Shown: positions 48,204 to 60,715, numbered from the stretch's first letter. The stretch: DNA of 64,000 bases from Arabidopsis thaliana (GCF_000001735.4 NC_003076.8:8308001-8372000); one strand, 5' to 3'. Notes: generated from the sequence alone by a model not told the origin. Translations and numbers: made by a program.

Positions 48204-50546
48204 CTATGGAGCTTGTGTGGATTGGACTTGACGAACGAATTGGCCTTTGATTCGTGGTCGTTGCTCTGCTAATTTCTTCCGGCTCTCGTAACGAACCTGT
48301 TAAGTCATTCAAAGGTTCCTTTAGTATCATTACGTTATGAGTTCATCTATGTGATGGAACCATCGAAGTTAAGTTTTTACCTTTTTCTCATAACATCTGT
48401 CCTTTCGCTTCATTCGGAATTTGGTTAAAGCGGCTTCTCGTTGAAGAGATTGCTGAATTTTCCCGACGGATAATGAATAGCCATCTTCGTTCTTCTTCTC
48501 AATAAGCTGATCAATGTGATTGCCTATTGCACTATGTTCGGTTGCAGAAGAGACGTATCTCCTCTCATCTACATCCATGGAACAATCCCGGTCTTGTAAC
48601 CCCTCGGGTTTACTGTTGAATGGGTGAAACATGGAACTGTACTCATGCGGGCTAACGGAACTAGGGCTTGGGGAGAGTGAAGCAGGAGCCATTGCAGATG
48701 TATAAGCTGTGTTGGGATCTCTGAACTGTATATTGTTGATAGGGGTTGGCGTAGGGTATGAACTCTGTCCCGGCCAAGAATTCAGCTGATTACTAAACGG
48801 TGGACCAGGTGAGTCAGCTCCAGTGTAAAAGCTGGTGTCGTTTCTTCTTGGAGCATTTGGAGGCGGTTCAGATGTATTGTATTGGTTCATTAGCACAATG
48901 TTATCATCTTGACTTGCTGCAACATTCTTTCTTTGATCAGTAACCACTGGGGAGGCTGAACATTGTGTCTGCAACGGCCTGTGAACGTACCTGCAACAAG
49001 AACATAACACACACAATCAGCAGAAAGAACGACAACTATTGAACGATTAATAGAAAGAAGAATTGAGAAATTAGACAACTCACCGTGTGAAAGCTGAGGC
49101 ACTAGAAGGATGAAGAGAAGGCCGGTCTCCAGAAGATTGGTTCTCAGAAGCATTAGGTCTTCTCAGAGAAAGATCAAGCTCTATCCGAGATTCGTATTGA
49201 GCAACACTTTCTTCTCTGTTACGTCGTCCAGTTCTTCTAAACGATGCTCCCATGAAGTCAATGGCTTCTGCTTGCTTACTCTGCAACTCATTTGCTAGAA
49301 GCCGTGTCTCATTAAACTGAGACTTTGCGCACTCCATCTGTACTGCGTCTCTCGCACTAACCTCCACGTCTGCGCTCTCACCTTCCATCTCTGGTCTTGT
49401 ACACGAGCTCTGGGCATCACCACCATTCCCACTCACAACATGATCGTCTCTCTTTCCGTTCGAGTTGTTTGCAGACGCACCCTCGGCTTTCTGCTGTCCA
49501 ACACTCTCATTCCATGGAAAGCTATCAGGAGCAAGTGACTGTAAAAGATAATCAAAACCAAAAACAAATCTGAGAACTCAATCATCTTTTCAAGACAACG
49601 AAATTTCCCAGAACTTATATAAGAACGGGTTTAAGTTGTAGAGATAATTCATCACACATAAAGCTTAAAACAAAAGATGGATATGAAACATACAGTTTGT
49701 CTTCTCCAGACATGCTGCCAAAGATTTCTAAGCTCATTCCTCCTCAACGGCTTAACAAGATAATCAGCCGCACCTTTCAACATACACTTATACACAGTAT
49801 TCACCGAGTCCTGTGTCGACATCACTGGAAAAAAAAACAATACATAATGAGCCAAAAAATCATTTCAAAACGATGGAAGAAAAAGATGTATATATCAACG
49901 TACTTATAACAGGAATGTTCTTGCAAATATCATGCTCCATGATAAGTGTTAGCAGAGCATATCCAGATATTGAAGGTAGATCAACCTCTGTTAATATCAA
50001 ATCAACACTTTCAGGCTTTCCTTTTAGCATCTCCCAAGCTTTTAAGCCATCAGGTACTGCAGCAACTGATCAATACACAAAACCAAACCACATTAATACA
50101 AATCCTTTTAGCTTGTTGTAGAAACTAAGCGTTGATAAAGATTTCTATATGAACACAAAACCGACAAAAAAATCGTTGACTTTTCTAAATTTGACTTTGA
50201 ATTGTAACATTTAGCCGCACGCGAATCAGATTCAAAACATTAGCATCTCAATCGAATTCATAATTCTCAGATTCTATACAAACAAAACCTAAATCTCAAG
50301 CATTGAAACCAGAAACTAACCTCTGTAACTACATTTCCTGAGAAGAGCAGCGATAATCTGTCTAGTAGAATCATCAGCTTCAACGAGCAAAACTCTAAGC
50401 GCGATTTTCGGGAGAAATCTCTCCCACTTCACCAAACCATCAACACCGGCGTCTTTCTTCCGAATCTTCCGACGTGATAACTTTCCTCCGCCAGCTTCAG
50501 GTGCTTTAACCACCGTCACTTCAACTACTTCCTCGCTACTAGTCAT
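48204..50546 (-). CDS. PRR5: Pseudo-response regulator of the circadian clock
   Basis: Six exons: 50321-50546, 49904-50065, 49694-49824, 49084-49538, 48381-48990 and 48204-48296, giving 558 aa. The pseudo-receiver domain runs from [20 protein letters not shown] through [13 protein letters not shown] to [15 protein letters not shown]. The phospho-acceptor Asp of true receivers is Glu in ILTEVD, so phosphorelay is not expected. A long Ser/Asn-rich linker follows. The CCT domain near the C-terminus ([43 protein letters not shown]) spans the last intron. PRR5 is a daytime-to-evening repressor of CCA1/LHY and flowering regulators, acting in the nucleus (family knowledge). Several evening elements lie upstream. 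Confidence 0.95.
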
Positions 50547-50724
50547 TATCACAACACAAACACTTAGCTTTGAAAAACCTAAATCGATTATTGAAGAAGA
50601 AGAAGAAAGCTCCAGAGAAAGAGAAACAGTTACAAAACAAATCAAAATATTTGTGAGTGGAGAGATAAATGAGAAGAGAGCAAAAAAAAGAACTTTATTC
50701 TTTCTATAATAGTGTGGAGAAAAG

Positions 50725-50838
50725 AAAATATCTAGAAAAAATCTAGCGAATGTTTTAACGGTTATGATTGAAAGTGGGTGGCGAACCGACCATGATCTAA
50801 CGGTTGTGGAAAGAGTATTTGGATTTGAAAAAATATCT
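50725..50838. promoter_or_regulatory. Two evening elements in the proximal PRR5 promoter
   Basis: AAAATATCT occurs at 50725-50733 and again at 50830-50838, about 180 and 285 bp upstream of the PRR5 ATG. This is the evening element bound by CCA1, LHY and RVE proteins, which repress or activate evening-phased genes. Further copies lie at 51254-51262 and, in reverse orientation, 51817-51825. Confidence 0.75.
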
Positions 50839-50850
50839 AGTAGAATTGGC

Positions 50851-50864
50851 TGACGTGGCCACGT
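50851..50864. promoter_or_regulatory. ACGT-core bZIP/bHLH site near PRR5
   Basis: TGACGTGGCCACGT contains two ACGT cores in a near-palindrome, about 310 bp upstream of the PRR5 start and 12 bp beyond an evening element. Such hybrid C/G-box sites are bound by HY5-type bZIPs. A perfect G-box (CACGTG) lies farther out at 51897-51902. Confidence 0.55.
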
Positions 50865-52909
50865 TTGCCACATCAGCAAAATACTGTATACGAGACAAAA
50901 GAGATCCAATACGCCAAATAACCTTCTTTTAAGAAAAAATTGGTGTGGTGGCTAGCCTTTGGTTTTTCTATGTGGTTCATATTTAAAGTTGGATTTAATT
51001 TTTTATTATACTTTACCAAAATATTTATTGCAATTGATGTTTATGTATTTGTGATGGAGAAATATTTAGTGAATTTCTTGTTTATTTTTCTTTTAATAAG
51101 AGATCAACACTAAACATTGAAACTATTACTTATTTGATGCTTCTAAATTTTACTTTTATTTTAAAATGTATTTTATATTATTGTTCAGACATTTTAGCTT
51201 TTGAGTACCTATAAAAATCCCACTCGTGACTTTTGGGATAATACCAAACCCAAAAAATATCTAATGCTAGTGGGAAAAAGTATCTATACAAATTTATCCA
51301 AAAACAATTGTATTATTTTCTGTTTGGTACATAGGTTTGCAATTTGTTTATTTTAAAAACAATAAGGATATTTCAATTTTTTTTCACATAAGAAAATCAA
51401 GGACACATGGTATAATTTATTTTCTGAAATAACAAATAAGAACTTTTTGTTAATGAATTAATTATACATATATTTCAATATTATTTTTTGGCACAAAAAA
51501 CATTTGCTTACACCAAATGATCACTGGTGCTAACTAATAGCAAATGTCATATATTATTTTATATTTTTTCGGCCAGCCATATATTTTAGTCACGAAATAA
51601 GAACACTTTAATATTGATTTGCATTAGAAAAGAAATGGAACAATCAAACAAATGAATATCGATCATAGAGATTCATAGTTTACCAAATTTTTATCAACAT
51701 TTTGGTTTTTTCTATTGCTACTATTTTGGTTGCGTGGTGGAATAAATCAAATGGAACATGCACGAGTCAAGAGTAGGGACAAAGGGTGATGAATTTTAAA
51801 GTAATTTTCCGCGGCTAGATATTTTGTTGTTGGGTGGGATTAGATTAGAGACACTTGTTTAAAAACCTCGTGGTTCTTTGGTGGATAGGAATATGACACG
51901 TGTATGGTTATTATCTGACACAGTCTTTCACCTTTAAATGGTAGCTGTCACTGTCAGAGACTAAATATCTTCTTTTTTCCTTGTCTCTTTACGCGCCCGC
52001 GAGTGTAATATATCTCTCCTACTCGCTCTCTTGTAACAAGAGTCTTGTCCTACGCTATGACTTTCTTTTTTATTGACTGGACCCTATGGTTTTCTTCTCT
52101 TAATCAAACTTAGTAAACTACTAGGTAATAAAAAAGGACAATTAGTGTAATGATCAATCAAACAAATGAAGAAAATGGTTAATAATAAGCCAGGTGGTTT
52201 AGTTCCTTGTACTAGCACTTCATGCGTTAAACTGAGAAATAGGTTTAGGCCGGCGTGTTTTATTGACAAAAGAAAAATAAGTGCTATATAGGAAAACTAT
52301 GTCAGTGACAAATTTTTATTGTTGTTAGATGGGTTTAATTAACATTGTTTTACTATATTGTTGCTGGTCACATAATTGACAGCATATATTAGAAATTTTA
52401 TTATGATGTTGCTAATAGAAATGATATAAAATAGACAAAATAATTAAGTCGCATTCGTCCAATAATAAACCAGAAAATAATTATTCGTCATTTGGATTTC
52501 AGTAATATTGGTCACCGAAGTTCGAATTTTAACATAGTTTTTTCGGGCTTGAAGATTACTCTTTGGACATAAAAAACCATTAAAATCATCTGAATTATCA
52601 AAAAAAATTTGTATAATGATGATAACGATATATAATGTCAAATAATTTTTACGGATAACAACTTTACTGTGGTATCTAAATAATAAGTTATTTTTTTATA
52701 ATATGTAATAGAAAGTACGAAATTCGAGAAAGAATTACATTTTTAAAACATTAGCAACTGTTTTTAAAAGTAATCACTGTTCTATGATCAATACTTATTT
52801 GATAAATTACAACTATTTGAAAGTATATTTATTTTATTAATCAAAAAGATAATATGTGGGGCAAAATTAAAATTCAACTACACAACATGATACTTTGAAA
52901 CAAATTTTT

Positions 52910-53010
52910 TACTATTTTTGTTTTGTCGCCCAAACTTTAAATTACTTGAACTCGAACCTATGATATACAGACGAGCGTAATAACCACAATTGACTAATAA
53001 CTCAACGATA
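52910..53010 (-). mobile_element. tRNA-like SINE remnant
   Basis: On the minus strand, TTGAGTTATTAGTCAATTG (A-box-like) is followed by GGTTCGAGTTC (B-box-like, 52948-52958 on the plus strand) at tRNA-like spacing. The A box is weak and no clear tail or duplication was found. Confidence 0.35.
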
Positions 53011-53943
53011 TATAAGAAAAAGAAAATGTTTGATTAATTGGTTGGATGATGCTCTACGCACCGGTGTTGAAGTGTAGTGGATCAATGACTTTTGGCTTGA
53101 GGAATAAAATCTAAAGATATTTTGGCCTAACTTACACTGAACATGCTCCATCTTTTTTCAAACAGATATTTTTTGTCTGTGTGATATTTCCATGGCCTCT
53201 CTTTTTGTGTGGCCAACTTTGATATTTCCTTTTTTTTTTGTTCTTTACAGTATGTGTATGATGTTTTTCTTCATTTTTAGGCCACTTGAGATATTTCCAT
53301 CTTATAATATCATAAATGGCTAATGGTCTGCTCTATGAACAAACAAACAAAAAGGCTAATGGCTTATCCATTTTCCCAAAAAACTTAAGCTAGTTGGCAT
53401 TAATGGTCTTCAAAACATCCATACAATCAAACATTATCTACGTTAGATAATCTAACCAATCCGTTAATCTAATTAAAGATTATATGTAAATCTTGAGATA
53501 GGCCGATATTGATATCATGGTGGATAAAAAAACTTCAAATTAATTTTGCTGAGTTGCATGAAAACAATGTTTTGCCGATGTTTTAGGTAATGATTTTTTT
53601 TTTGAGTCAATTCCATCTAATATATTTAATCGTCATCAACATGTTGTTCTATCTAGACCACAAATGAATTTTGTCTTTCTATGGTTAAATGTTTTCACTG
53701 ATATGTAATAGTAATATAATGGGTTAGTAATATTAGATAGATATTTTTGAAAAGATATCTTTATAAAAATGATGCGTGACAAAATCTTAAATTAATAAAT
53801 TATTTTTATCTATAAAAACCAAAACTATAGTAGATTTGATCAATAAAGATATACCTTAGATTTGTTATTTCCTAATAGCCCTAATGTTCCTTGTATGTAG
53901 CAGTAGGCGACTACAAGTTAGAAGAAACCTTGATACATATGTT

Positions 53944-54144
53944 CAGGGCCAGCCCTGACATTTTGTGGGTCAAAACTCAAAAAAAGAAAATTTAAGGTTA
54001 AGTTAGAAGGTTAAAAAATTTGGGGCAATTATTGGAAAATGAGTAAAATAAAGGATGCTTTGTAAATAAGCTTTGCTGAAAAAAATGGAGGTCACAGCAA
54101 ATGTTTTATCCTGCTGTGTCCAGATGTGTCGAAGATCAGCTCTG
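53944..54144. mobile_element. hAT-type MITE with 8-bp target duplication
   Basis: A 201-bp element begins CAGGGCCAGCCCTGACA. It ends in sequence whose reverse complement begins CAGAGCTGATCTTCGACA, giving short imperfect inverted termini of CAGGG type. It is flanked by CATATGTT (53936-53943) and CATATGCT (54145-54152), an 8-bp duplication with one mismatch. An 8-bp duplication with CAGGG ends is characteristic of hAT elements. There is no ORF. Confidence 0.7.
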
Positions 54145-55750
54145 CATATGCTAACGAAGGATCTAAAAAAGAATATGTAATTGGAAAATGCTTAGTTTCT
54201 ACGAGACAAGTCGTACTATAATAAATACTAATGCCAAATTTAAAACATATTATTAGAAGGAAAAAAGAATCAGTAAGTAAAAAACAAATAGGAATGTCTA
54301 ATTATTACTAGATTAACCCAAAAACAAATAGGAATGTCACTAAGTAAAAAACAAAACTCTTTGGAATGGATGATTTGAATGAATTTCATGGTTAGTTTAC
54401 AATAGCCAACAACACATGGATCTCTAATTGTCCACAAAACCCGTGATTCCTAAGCTTATTCAAGATCCCAACATGCAATAGCTTTTTTCTATCTATTTGT
54501 TTACGATGATTGAGATTATTAATCATTATTACAAATTAATAAATGTCATTTTTACAACAAAAATCATTAAAATACAGTGCATATCATATAAAACAAATTT
54601 TGTACAATCAATTTCAATTTGTTATCATCTATTGTGAATATTATTTTTCTAAACCGATGCAAGATTGATAGTATCCAAAATATTACTATTACATGATTTA
54701 TATTGTCTAAACTAGTGTATTTTAAAAATCTTATTGTGAAATGCCTTACAATAACAAAATTTAAAATTTTCACTTTAAATATTAATCTCCCAATATTATT
54801 AATTTAGAGAGGTTTTAGTTTTACTGTAATTAGTATATTTGACACATATTTTGTTTCTTACTTATAATTTTGATTAAAGATTAAACAAATCACTAAAATT
54901 AATAATGTTGGGACCATGAATTTCTATTAATTTATAGAAGTATTAATTTATAGAGAGTTTAGACTAATTTTATAATTTTAAAAAAATATTGAGTTTGAAA
55001 TAATTTTGTTTTATTTATAATCATTATTTTTCTAAAAGTAATTGTAAATAAGAATAACTTATTGTGTCTATCAAATAACAAAAAAGTGTTTTCGATGTAG
55101 TAAAAATATTAAAATTGAACATTGCCAAGAATTAGTATAATAAAAATAAAAATAATAGCAAATTCATAATTTACTAATTTTTCTAACATATAACATATAT
55201 ATATTTTAAAATTTTTTTTTCAATTATTAATTTATGTTATTAATGGGACCATATATTTACATAGAATTTTTAAAATAAGTATAATCTTATTAATTTATCG
55301 ATTTGTGTTATTTTTTACACTGGTACCAACTCGGGACCGAAATTTTTTATTAATTTATACAGATTATTAATTTATTAAATATTAATTTATAGAGGTTATA
55401 CTGTAGTTAGCATAATCAATTATTATGTTAGCTAATTAATGACTAAATCACACGCATATAAAATAAACTATGTTGAGAAGAAAACAAAACACAAAATAAA
55501 GTAATGACCAAATTGAATTAGTAAGAAAAGCATTGTCCACATATATTCTCACTATTATTGACGGAAAACAAAATCTTAATATGTAATCGAGCTCAAAAAT
55601 CAAAATACAATACTAATTTTTTTAAAAACCGTATAACCTTTCATGAATCATTGTTTAGATTTTTATCCTTGACATCACTTGGTGCATGCTTATGACGTGT
55701 AATGAAGATTTTGGTCGATATCTTGTTGCGATATCACTTATGAATTTTCT

Positions 55751-57183
55751 TTTTGTCAAACAAGCCTTTTGCATTTCATTCATTTTATCCCCTAAGAGCA
55801 AAGGTTACAAAATTTTCGAGTATAAAAAGGTTACAACAACTTCAGAGAACTAGAATTAACAACAAGAAAAGGTCGATAGCTTTTATAATCCATAGAGGAA
55901 CAGAGACAGAAGCAATCAAACAACAAGCCACATATGACCTCATGATGTATCATAGACACTTTCGCGACCAAGTCAGGGAGCTTTGGTGTAGTCACGATCA
56001 AGAAAACTTGATCTTTTGACTTTGAAAATGTGTCCTTTGCCACATGGCTTGCCGGCACGAAGCGCAATAAGGACGTAAGGACCAATGGTGGAGACTCATG
56101 GGAGGTAAAGGTTTTTTCGGGTTTGGTTTGGGGCTCTAGGTTTAGGATTAACGGGTAAAAATGATTAGAGAAGATTTGGTAACCACCGTTCCTTGGAGAC
56201 GGGATCATAATGCCATTCTTCATCAAACTTTTACTTTCAAGAGTAGTGCCCAAGGTGTAGCTAATTATCTCAAGGATGAAGTCAATAAGCAAATGAATCG
56301 GAGATGAACACTTAAAGAAGCTTCGGTAATCATCGCTCCTTAGAGACGGGATCATAATGTCGATCATCTTCAAACATTTAGCAACATGAATAAGACACCT
56401 ATGTGATTCTAAAGACAAGGTTCTCAAGAGATTTTTGTACCAACCTAGCAGCAATGTGTGATTAAGACTCAATCGATGTCCATTAGCAATTGGTATCATG
56501 AATCGACACAAATGCAAACTAAAAGAAGGCAAACATCAAGTTGAATCAAACCTATGATTTTGCGGAAACGCTTTGGAGGGGCCGGGCCAAGTCATTAAAG
56601 GAGATGGGTCATTGCTTTTGGGGATAGGCCTAGAATTGGTTAATGGGCTCAAACATGAGTGGCCCATTAAGAGAAACCGTAGCAAGGCTTCCGTTGAACA
56701 GAGGACGGTGATGGTACGACGGATCTGTGGTGACAGATAGGACCTCCGATGAAAGCTAAGCGATGTCGTTGGGACTGAGATCATCAACGACGAGGTACAC
56801 ACATAAAAGAGATCGGAGGTAAGGGTGGTGATGGATGAGATCGGATCGGATTTAGATCGGAAGAGATGGGGTTGTTCTGTTGGAGAACACTTCAAAAAGG
56901 TCGATGCAGACAAAGGCTGAGGAGAAGGAAGGGTCGCCGGCCAACTCCTCTGCCCTCTGTCACTGGTCAATGAGCAGTCGAAAAAATGAATCGATTGAAA
57001 ATGTGGTCGGGATGATTGAGAGAAGAGCCAAAGCATAAATAAAAAGAGAAAGAGGTAACAAAATGTGTGAAGCAACGGAAAGAAATCCCGACGCCGGTGA
57101 GCAGAAGCTTCACCGGATGACGTAGTAAGGGTAGACTCTTCGATATTAGTGCTTGGAAGAGTTTTAGTGATTATTTAGTTTGT
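55751..57183 (-). mobile_element. Non-LTR-like retroelement insertion without reverse transcriptase
   Basis: The 1.43-kb unit is flanked by long near-identical direct repeats. GATATCACTTATGAATTTTC starts at 55730 and GATATACACTTACGAATTTT at 57184, about 21 bp with one substitution and one extra base. Long target duplications of this kind are typical of target-primed insertion. On the minus strand the 3' end reads GGGATAAAATGAATGAAATG and then a pyrimidine-poor tail, recalling Arabidopsis LINE 3' ends. Inside is an open frame (55831-57075) unrelated to reverse transcriptase. It is probably a non-autonomous or internally deleted non-LTR element; the family is not identified. Confidence 0.6.
55831..57075 (-). 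pseudogene. Element-encoded open frame split by one TGA
   Basis: Two consecutive open stretches in the same frame, 57075-56539 (179 codons) and below 56536 to 55831 (about 233 codons), are separated only by TGA at 56536-56538. The first begins with a hydrophobic segment (MLHTFCYLFLFLFMLWLF) and is Ser/Thr/Pro-rich. The second has recurring IMIPS and Leu/Ser-rich segments. I recognise no domain. A hypothetical protein may be annotated on part of this, but its position inside a duplicated-end insertion suggests transposon origin. The opposite strand (an origin in an ORF1 or UTR region) is an alternative source of the openness. Confidence 0.4.
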
Positions 57184-57205
57184 GATATACACTTACGAAT
57201 TTTCT

Positions 57206-57689
57206 AATGTTGAACATTAGTCAATGAAAAGGTTTATGAACGTCAGTACTAGTACATACTAAACTAAATTTACTACACTAAGAAATTACCACAAAAATTA
57301 TGTAGAATTATCAAATTTTATTTGTGGAAATGTGAATGTAAGACCTTAATTTTATGAAAATTTTACAACAAAGAATTCATGTAACTAACTAATTTCTCAT
57401 ATAGAAACTAAATTAATCTTGTAAGTAAATTAAGTCTCATACTTTCATGTAATGCCAAAAGAATTAAAGAAGTGATAGTGAACACACATCTCAAATTAAA
57501 GGGACTAATTTGTAAGAAATGGAAAGAAAGGGGTTTATTTCACAATTCTTCTCGTTTTGCATATGTCATCATCCTTATCCATTTTTCACCTTATCCAAAA
57601 TATTTTCCACTTCCTTTCTCACTACTTCAGTCTTCAAGCTTCACTTCTCAGAAGAAAGTAAGATCTGCGAATCTCTCTCACTCTCACAA
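57206..57689. other. Upstream region of the plastid hibernation-factor gene
   Basis: AT-rich, then pyrimidine-rich from about 57560, consistent with a 5' UTR. An in-frame upstream Met at 57519 exists but is not favoured as start. Confidence 0.45.
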
Positions 57690-59178
57690 ATGGCAACGCT
57701 TTTAGGTTTCTCTCAGACTAAGTTTCACCATTGCGGCGTCTGGATTTCTACGCCGCCGTGCTCATCTTCTTCCACGGTAGTCTCAATGGTGGGCTTGAAT
57801 CGGACTGATTCGAAAAAGCTCCGTTCAGATTTCCTCGGCCAGATTGGTTACGAAGATCGGAGACAAGTAAGACACAGTTACTGTAGAAGCTCATTAGCTG
57901 TGAAAATGTCGTGGGACGGTCCTCTTGCTTCCGTCAAGTTGATCATCCAAGGAAAAAACCTCGAGGTTTGGATTCTGCTATTACACACTTGAAATTGATT
58001 GGATTCTGAACAAAATGTTGAATTTTATGTTGAGTTTTTCTGGGTTTCGATTATTGAGGAATGTTCATTAGAAAAGTTTTGAACTTTCTGGATACTGATT
58101 CTGTTAGGTTTATGATAGTGACTCTTGACTCTTACTCAGTGGGATTTATGTGTTCAACATTTTGGTTTTGATAGTTGAAGTTTGTTGTCTTCAATCAATT
58201 GGTTAACTTTGATACTGTTGTGGCAGTTATCAGAGCCAATTAAGCAGCATGTTGAAGAGAAAGTAGGCAAATCTGTTCAGAAACACAGTCATCTTGTGAG
58301 AGAAGTTGATGTAAGACTCTCTGTTCGTGGTGGAGAGTTTGGTAAAGGCCCTAGGATTCGAAGATGTGAGGTAAACATGTCGTTTTTATTGATTTGTTGT
58401 GACTTGATCTCGATATTAGAAACGCTTTCAGAAGCTAATATGTAGTTCCCTATGGTACTTAAGGTGACATTGTTTACAAAGAAGCATGGTGTTGTGCGTG
58501 CTGAGGAAGATGCTGAGACAGTATACGCTTGTATCGACTTGGTATCAACGATAATACAGAGGAAGCTGAGGAAGATCAAGGAGAAGGACTCAGACCATGG
58601 AAGGCACATGAAAGGTTTCAACAGATTGAAGGTAAGGGAACCAGTGATTGAGCCGGTTGTGGAGGATGTTGAGGACAGTACTGACTCGAGCGTAGGAGAA
58701 GAAGAAGAAGAGGATGATTTGATCAAGGAGGTTGGTCCAGACTTACCTAATAGGCTAATGCCTTATCATTGGAGTTTGCTGATCTTATGATGACGTTTTC
58801 TGTTATTGCGGGTTTTTCTACAGATTGTCCGTACCAAGACTTTCGAGATGCCACCATTGACTGTCGCTGAGGCAGTCGAGCAGCTGGAACTAGTCAGTCA
58901 CGACTTCTATGGCTTCCAAAATGAAGAAACTGGTATGCATGTGACAATTTTATTTTCTTCCATAAATACTCGATTGCTTAAACCTCAGAGGAGTCGGAGG
59001 AAGATCAACAGGAATACTTACATTTTGATATTGTTTTTGGTTTGCAGGTGAGATAAACATAGTGTACAAGAGAAAAGAAGGAGGTTACGGTCTGATAATC
59101 CCAAAGAAAGACGGGAAGGCCGAGAAGGTTGAGCCGCTTCCAACCGAGCAATTGAATGAACACTCTTTCGCCGAGTAG
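57690..59178 (+). CDS. Plastid ribosome hibernation factor-like protein (PSRP1 type)
   Basis: Five exons: 57690-57965, 58227-58370, 58464-58730, 58824-58932 and 59048-59178, giving 308 aa. ATG 57690 gives a Ser/Phe-rich, basic N-terminus ([16 protein letters not shown]) suited to a chloroplast transit peptide. The HPF/YfiA N-terminal domain follows: [78 protein letters not shown]. After an acidic linker ([11 protein letters not shown]) comes the long-HPF C-terminal domain: [55 protein letters not shown]. Long HPFs dimerise inactive 70S ribosomes or block the decoding site; this one should act on plastid ribosomes. Named PSRP1 in several plants. Confidence 0.9.
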
Positions 59179-59467
59179 ACTGCCTCTGCTCACACCAAAA
59201 CCGATAAGCTCATCTCTCCTTACAGTTTACCTGTGTAGGAGTTAGGGTTCTTGAATAAACAATGCAACAAAGATTGTAGAAGTCAGTGTACATAAAAAAA
59301 TGGCCAACCACTCTTTGTTACTTTTGTGGTGAAAAGGAAGATCTTAATTCTCTTTCCATCAGATGATAGCAATACATTTTTTCATAAACAAGAATGTTAC
59401 ATAATAATCATACAACAGTCATCATCATATACATAAATGCCAAACTTGGTTTGGTTTAGTGACTCTA

Positions 59468-60715
59468 TTAGGCCAAAGACCGATAACCTTGAGCCGCTGC
59501 TTCGCTGTTCTTCTTGCTTGTATGTATACCGAAAGAACCTTCTTTTCTAGGCTTAGAGAGCAACCTGGATAAGAGAAGAAGAGATGCCATTAATATACAG
59601 TAGGAGTAGAAGCCATTGAACACAGCTAACGAACTTGCCTTCGGCTGACATTGCTGCTTTCTGGTTCATCATGAATCTCTTCGACGTTATAGCGTGGATT
59701 CTGCAATGAAAATGAGACATATTAACAACACAGTTCGATTCGCATCGCATCGGTGAACACTGCAGAGACCTAATCCAGTTCTACTGCTAGTAATAACCTA
59801 ATACATTATGACTATCAATGCCATTGGAATCACATAACGTAAGGATATGCAATAGTCATGATCACTCACATTGTCTGAAACTGATGTTGAAATCTTCATC
59901 TTCTTGCTTTTTTTCCGAGCAATTCCACCATCATCATCATCAACATCATCACATTTCCTCTTTTTCTTCTTCTTCTTCTTCATCAACTTCTTCAACTTCG
60001 AAACAACTCTTGATTTACCTTTCTTCTCTCTCACTTTCCAAACATTTCTCCTCCTGAAAACAAGTTTCTCAGATTTCCAAATCTTAAAGCTAGTATCAAT
60101 CACGGTCACTTCACTTCTCGAAAACCCAACTAGATCTTTCTCTCCTTTCTCTTCTTCCTCATCCACACCATCACCTTCCACTACACTTCTTCTCCTCTCC
60201 CTAATCTCCGGCGCCGGAGGTTTCTTATTGTATGAACTACGCGACGATGAAGTAGCGAATTCACGAACACTAGGGAGACAATTAGCGTCGTCGCTTTTCT
60301 GATTTACCAACGGAACAACAACGTCTTCAGGAGTCTCTAAAGAGCAATGCCTAGGGTTTGATTGTTTCCTTGGTAACTTCTTCTTCCCGGGAATTGTGGA
60401 AGATTTAGAGGAGCCGCTGAAATTGAATAGCTCGAAGAGAACATCGCTCATCACGCCGTACCATTCTCCAGGAACTGGCTCCTCCGATGGACTTTCAGCT
60501 AATTCTGGATCTGAAGGAATTGGAGCAGATGGAGGTGAATCGGAAGCGGAACTAGTGGCGGCGATTTCCGTGTGGTGGTTGCGGCGGAGAAAGTCGTCGA
60601 GAGTAAGTGGATTGCCAGAAGCATCGTCATCGTCGGTTGTGAGGCCTCTGTTTAATCGGAGGCGGTTGAGCCAAGTGGAGGAGGCAGGTTTGTCGTCGAT
60701 GATGGAGCTTAGCAT
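59468..60715 (-). CDS. Lys-rich, acidic-patch protein of unknown function
   Basis: Proposed exons are 59870-60715, 59635-59700 and 59468-59551, giving 331 aa. Exon 1 is secure; the C-terminal splice choice is not. The N-terminus has LDDFLRRNHHTE and PGEWYGVMSDVLFELFNFS. A charged middle (VDEEEEKGEKDLVGFSRSEVTVIDTSFKIWKSEKLVFRRRNVWKVR) is followed by a long Lys run, KKLMKKKKKKKRK, and an Asp run, suggesting nuclear or nucleolar localisation. Exon 2 encodes NPRYNVEEIHDEPESSNV. If its donor is not used, translation stops at TAG 59626. With the third exon it ends in PRKEGSFGIHTSKKNSE. I do not recognise the family. Confidence 0.65.

Larger units (their letters stand above)
50839..55729. other. 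Long gene-free AT-rich region upstream of PRR5
   Basis: About 4.9 kb has no supported gene. It holds distal PRR5 promoter motifs, a SINE-like remnant (52910-53010), a hAT MITE (53944-54144) and a short direct repeat of AAAAACAAATAGGAATGTC (about 54281 and 54321). In 54780-55400 the motif TATTAATTTATAGA recurs several times, suggesting an old internally repetitive element. The remainder is unremarkable AT-rich sequence. Confidence 0.5.

Noticed and set aside
59818-60302. Plus-strand open frames opposite the Lys-rich gene
   Set aside because: They are Phe/Ser/His-rich antisense shadows of the Lys/Asp/Glu-rich exon with no splice or domain support.
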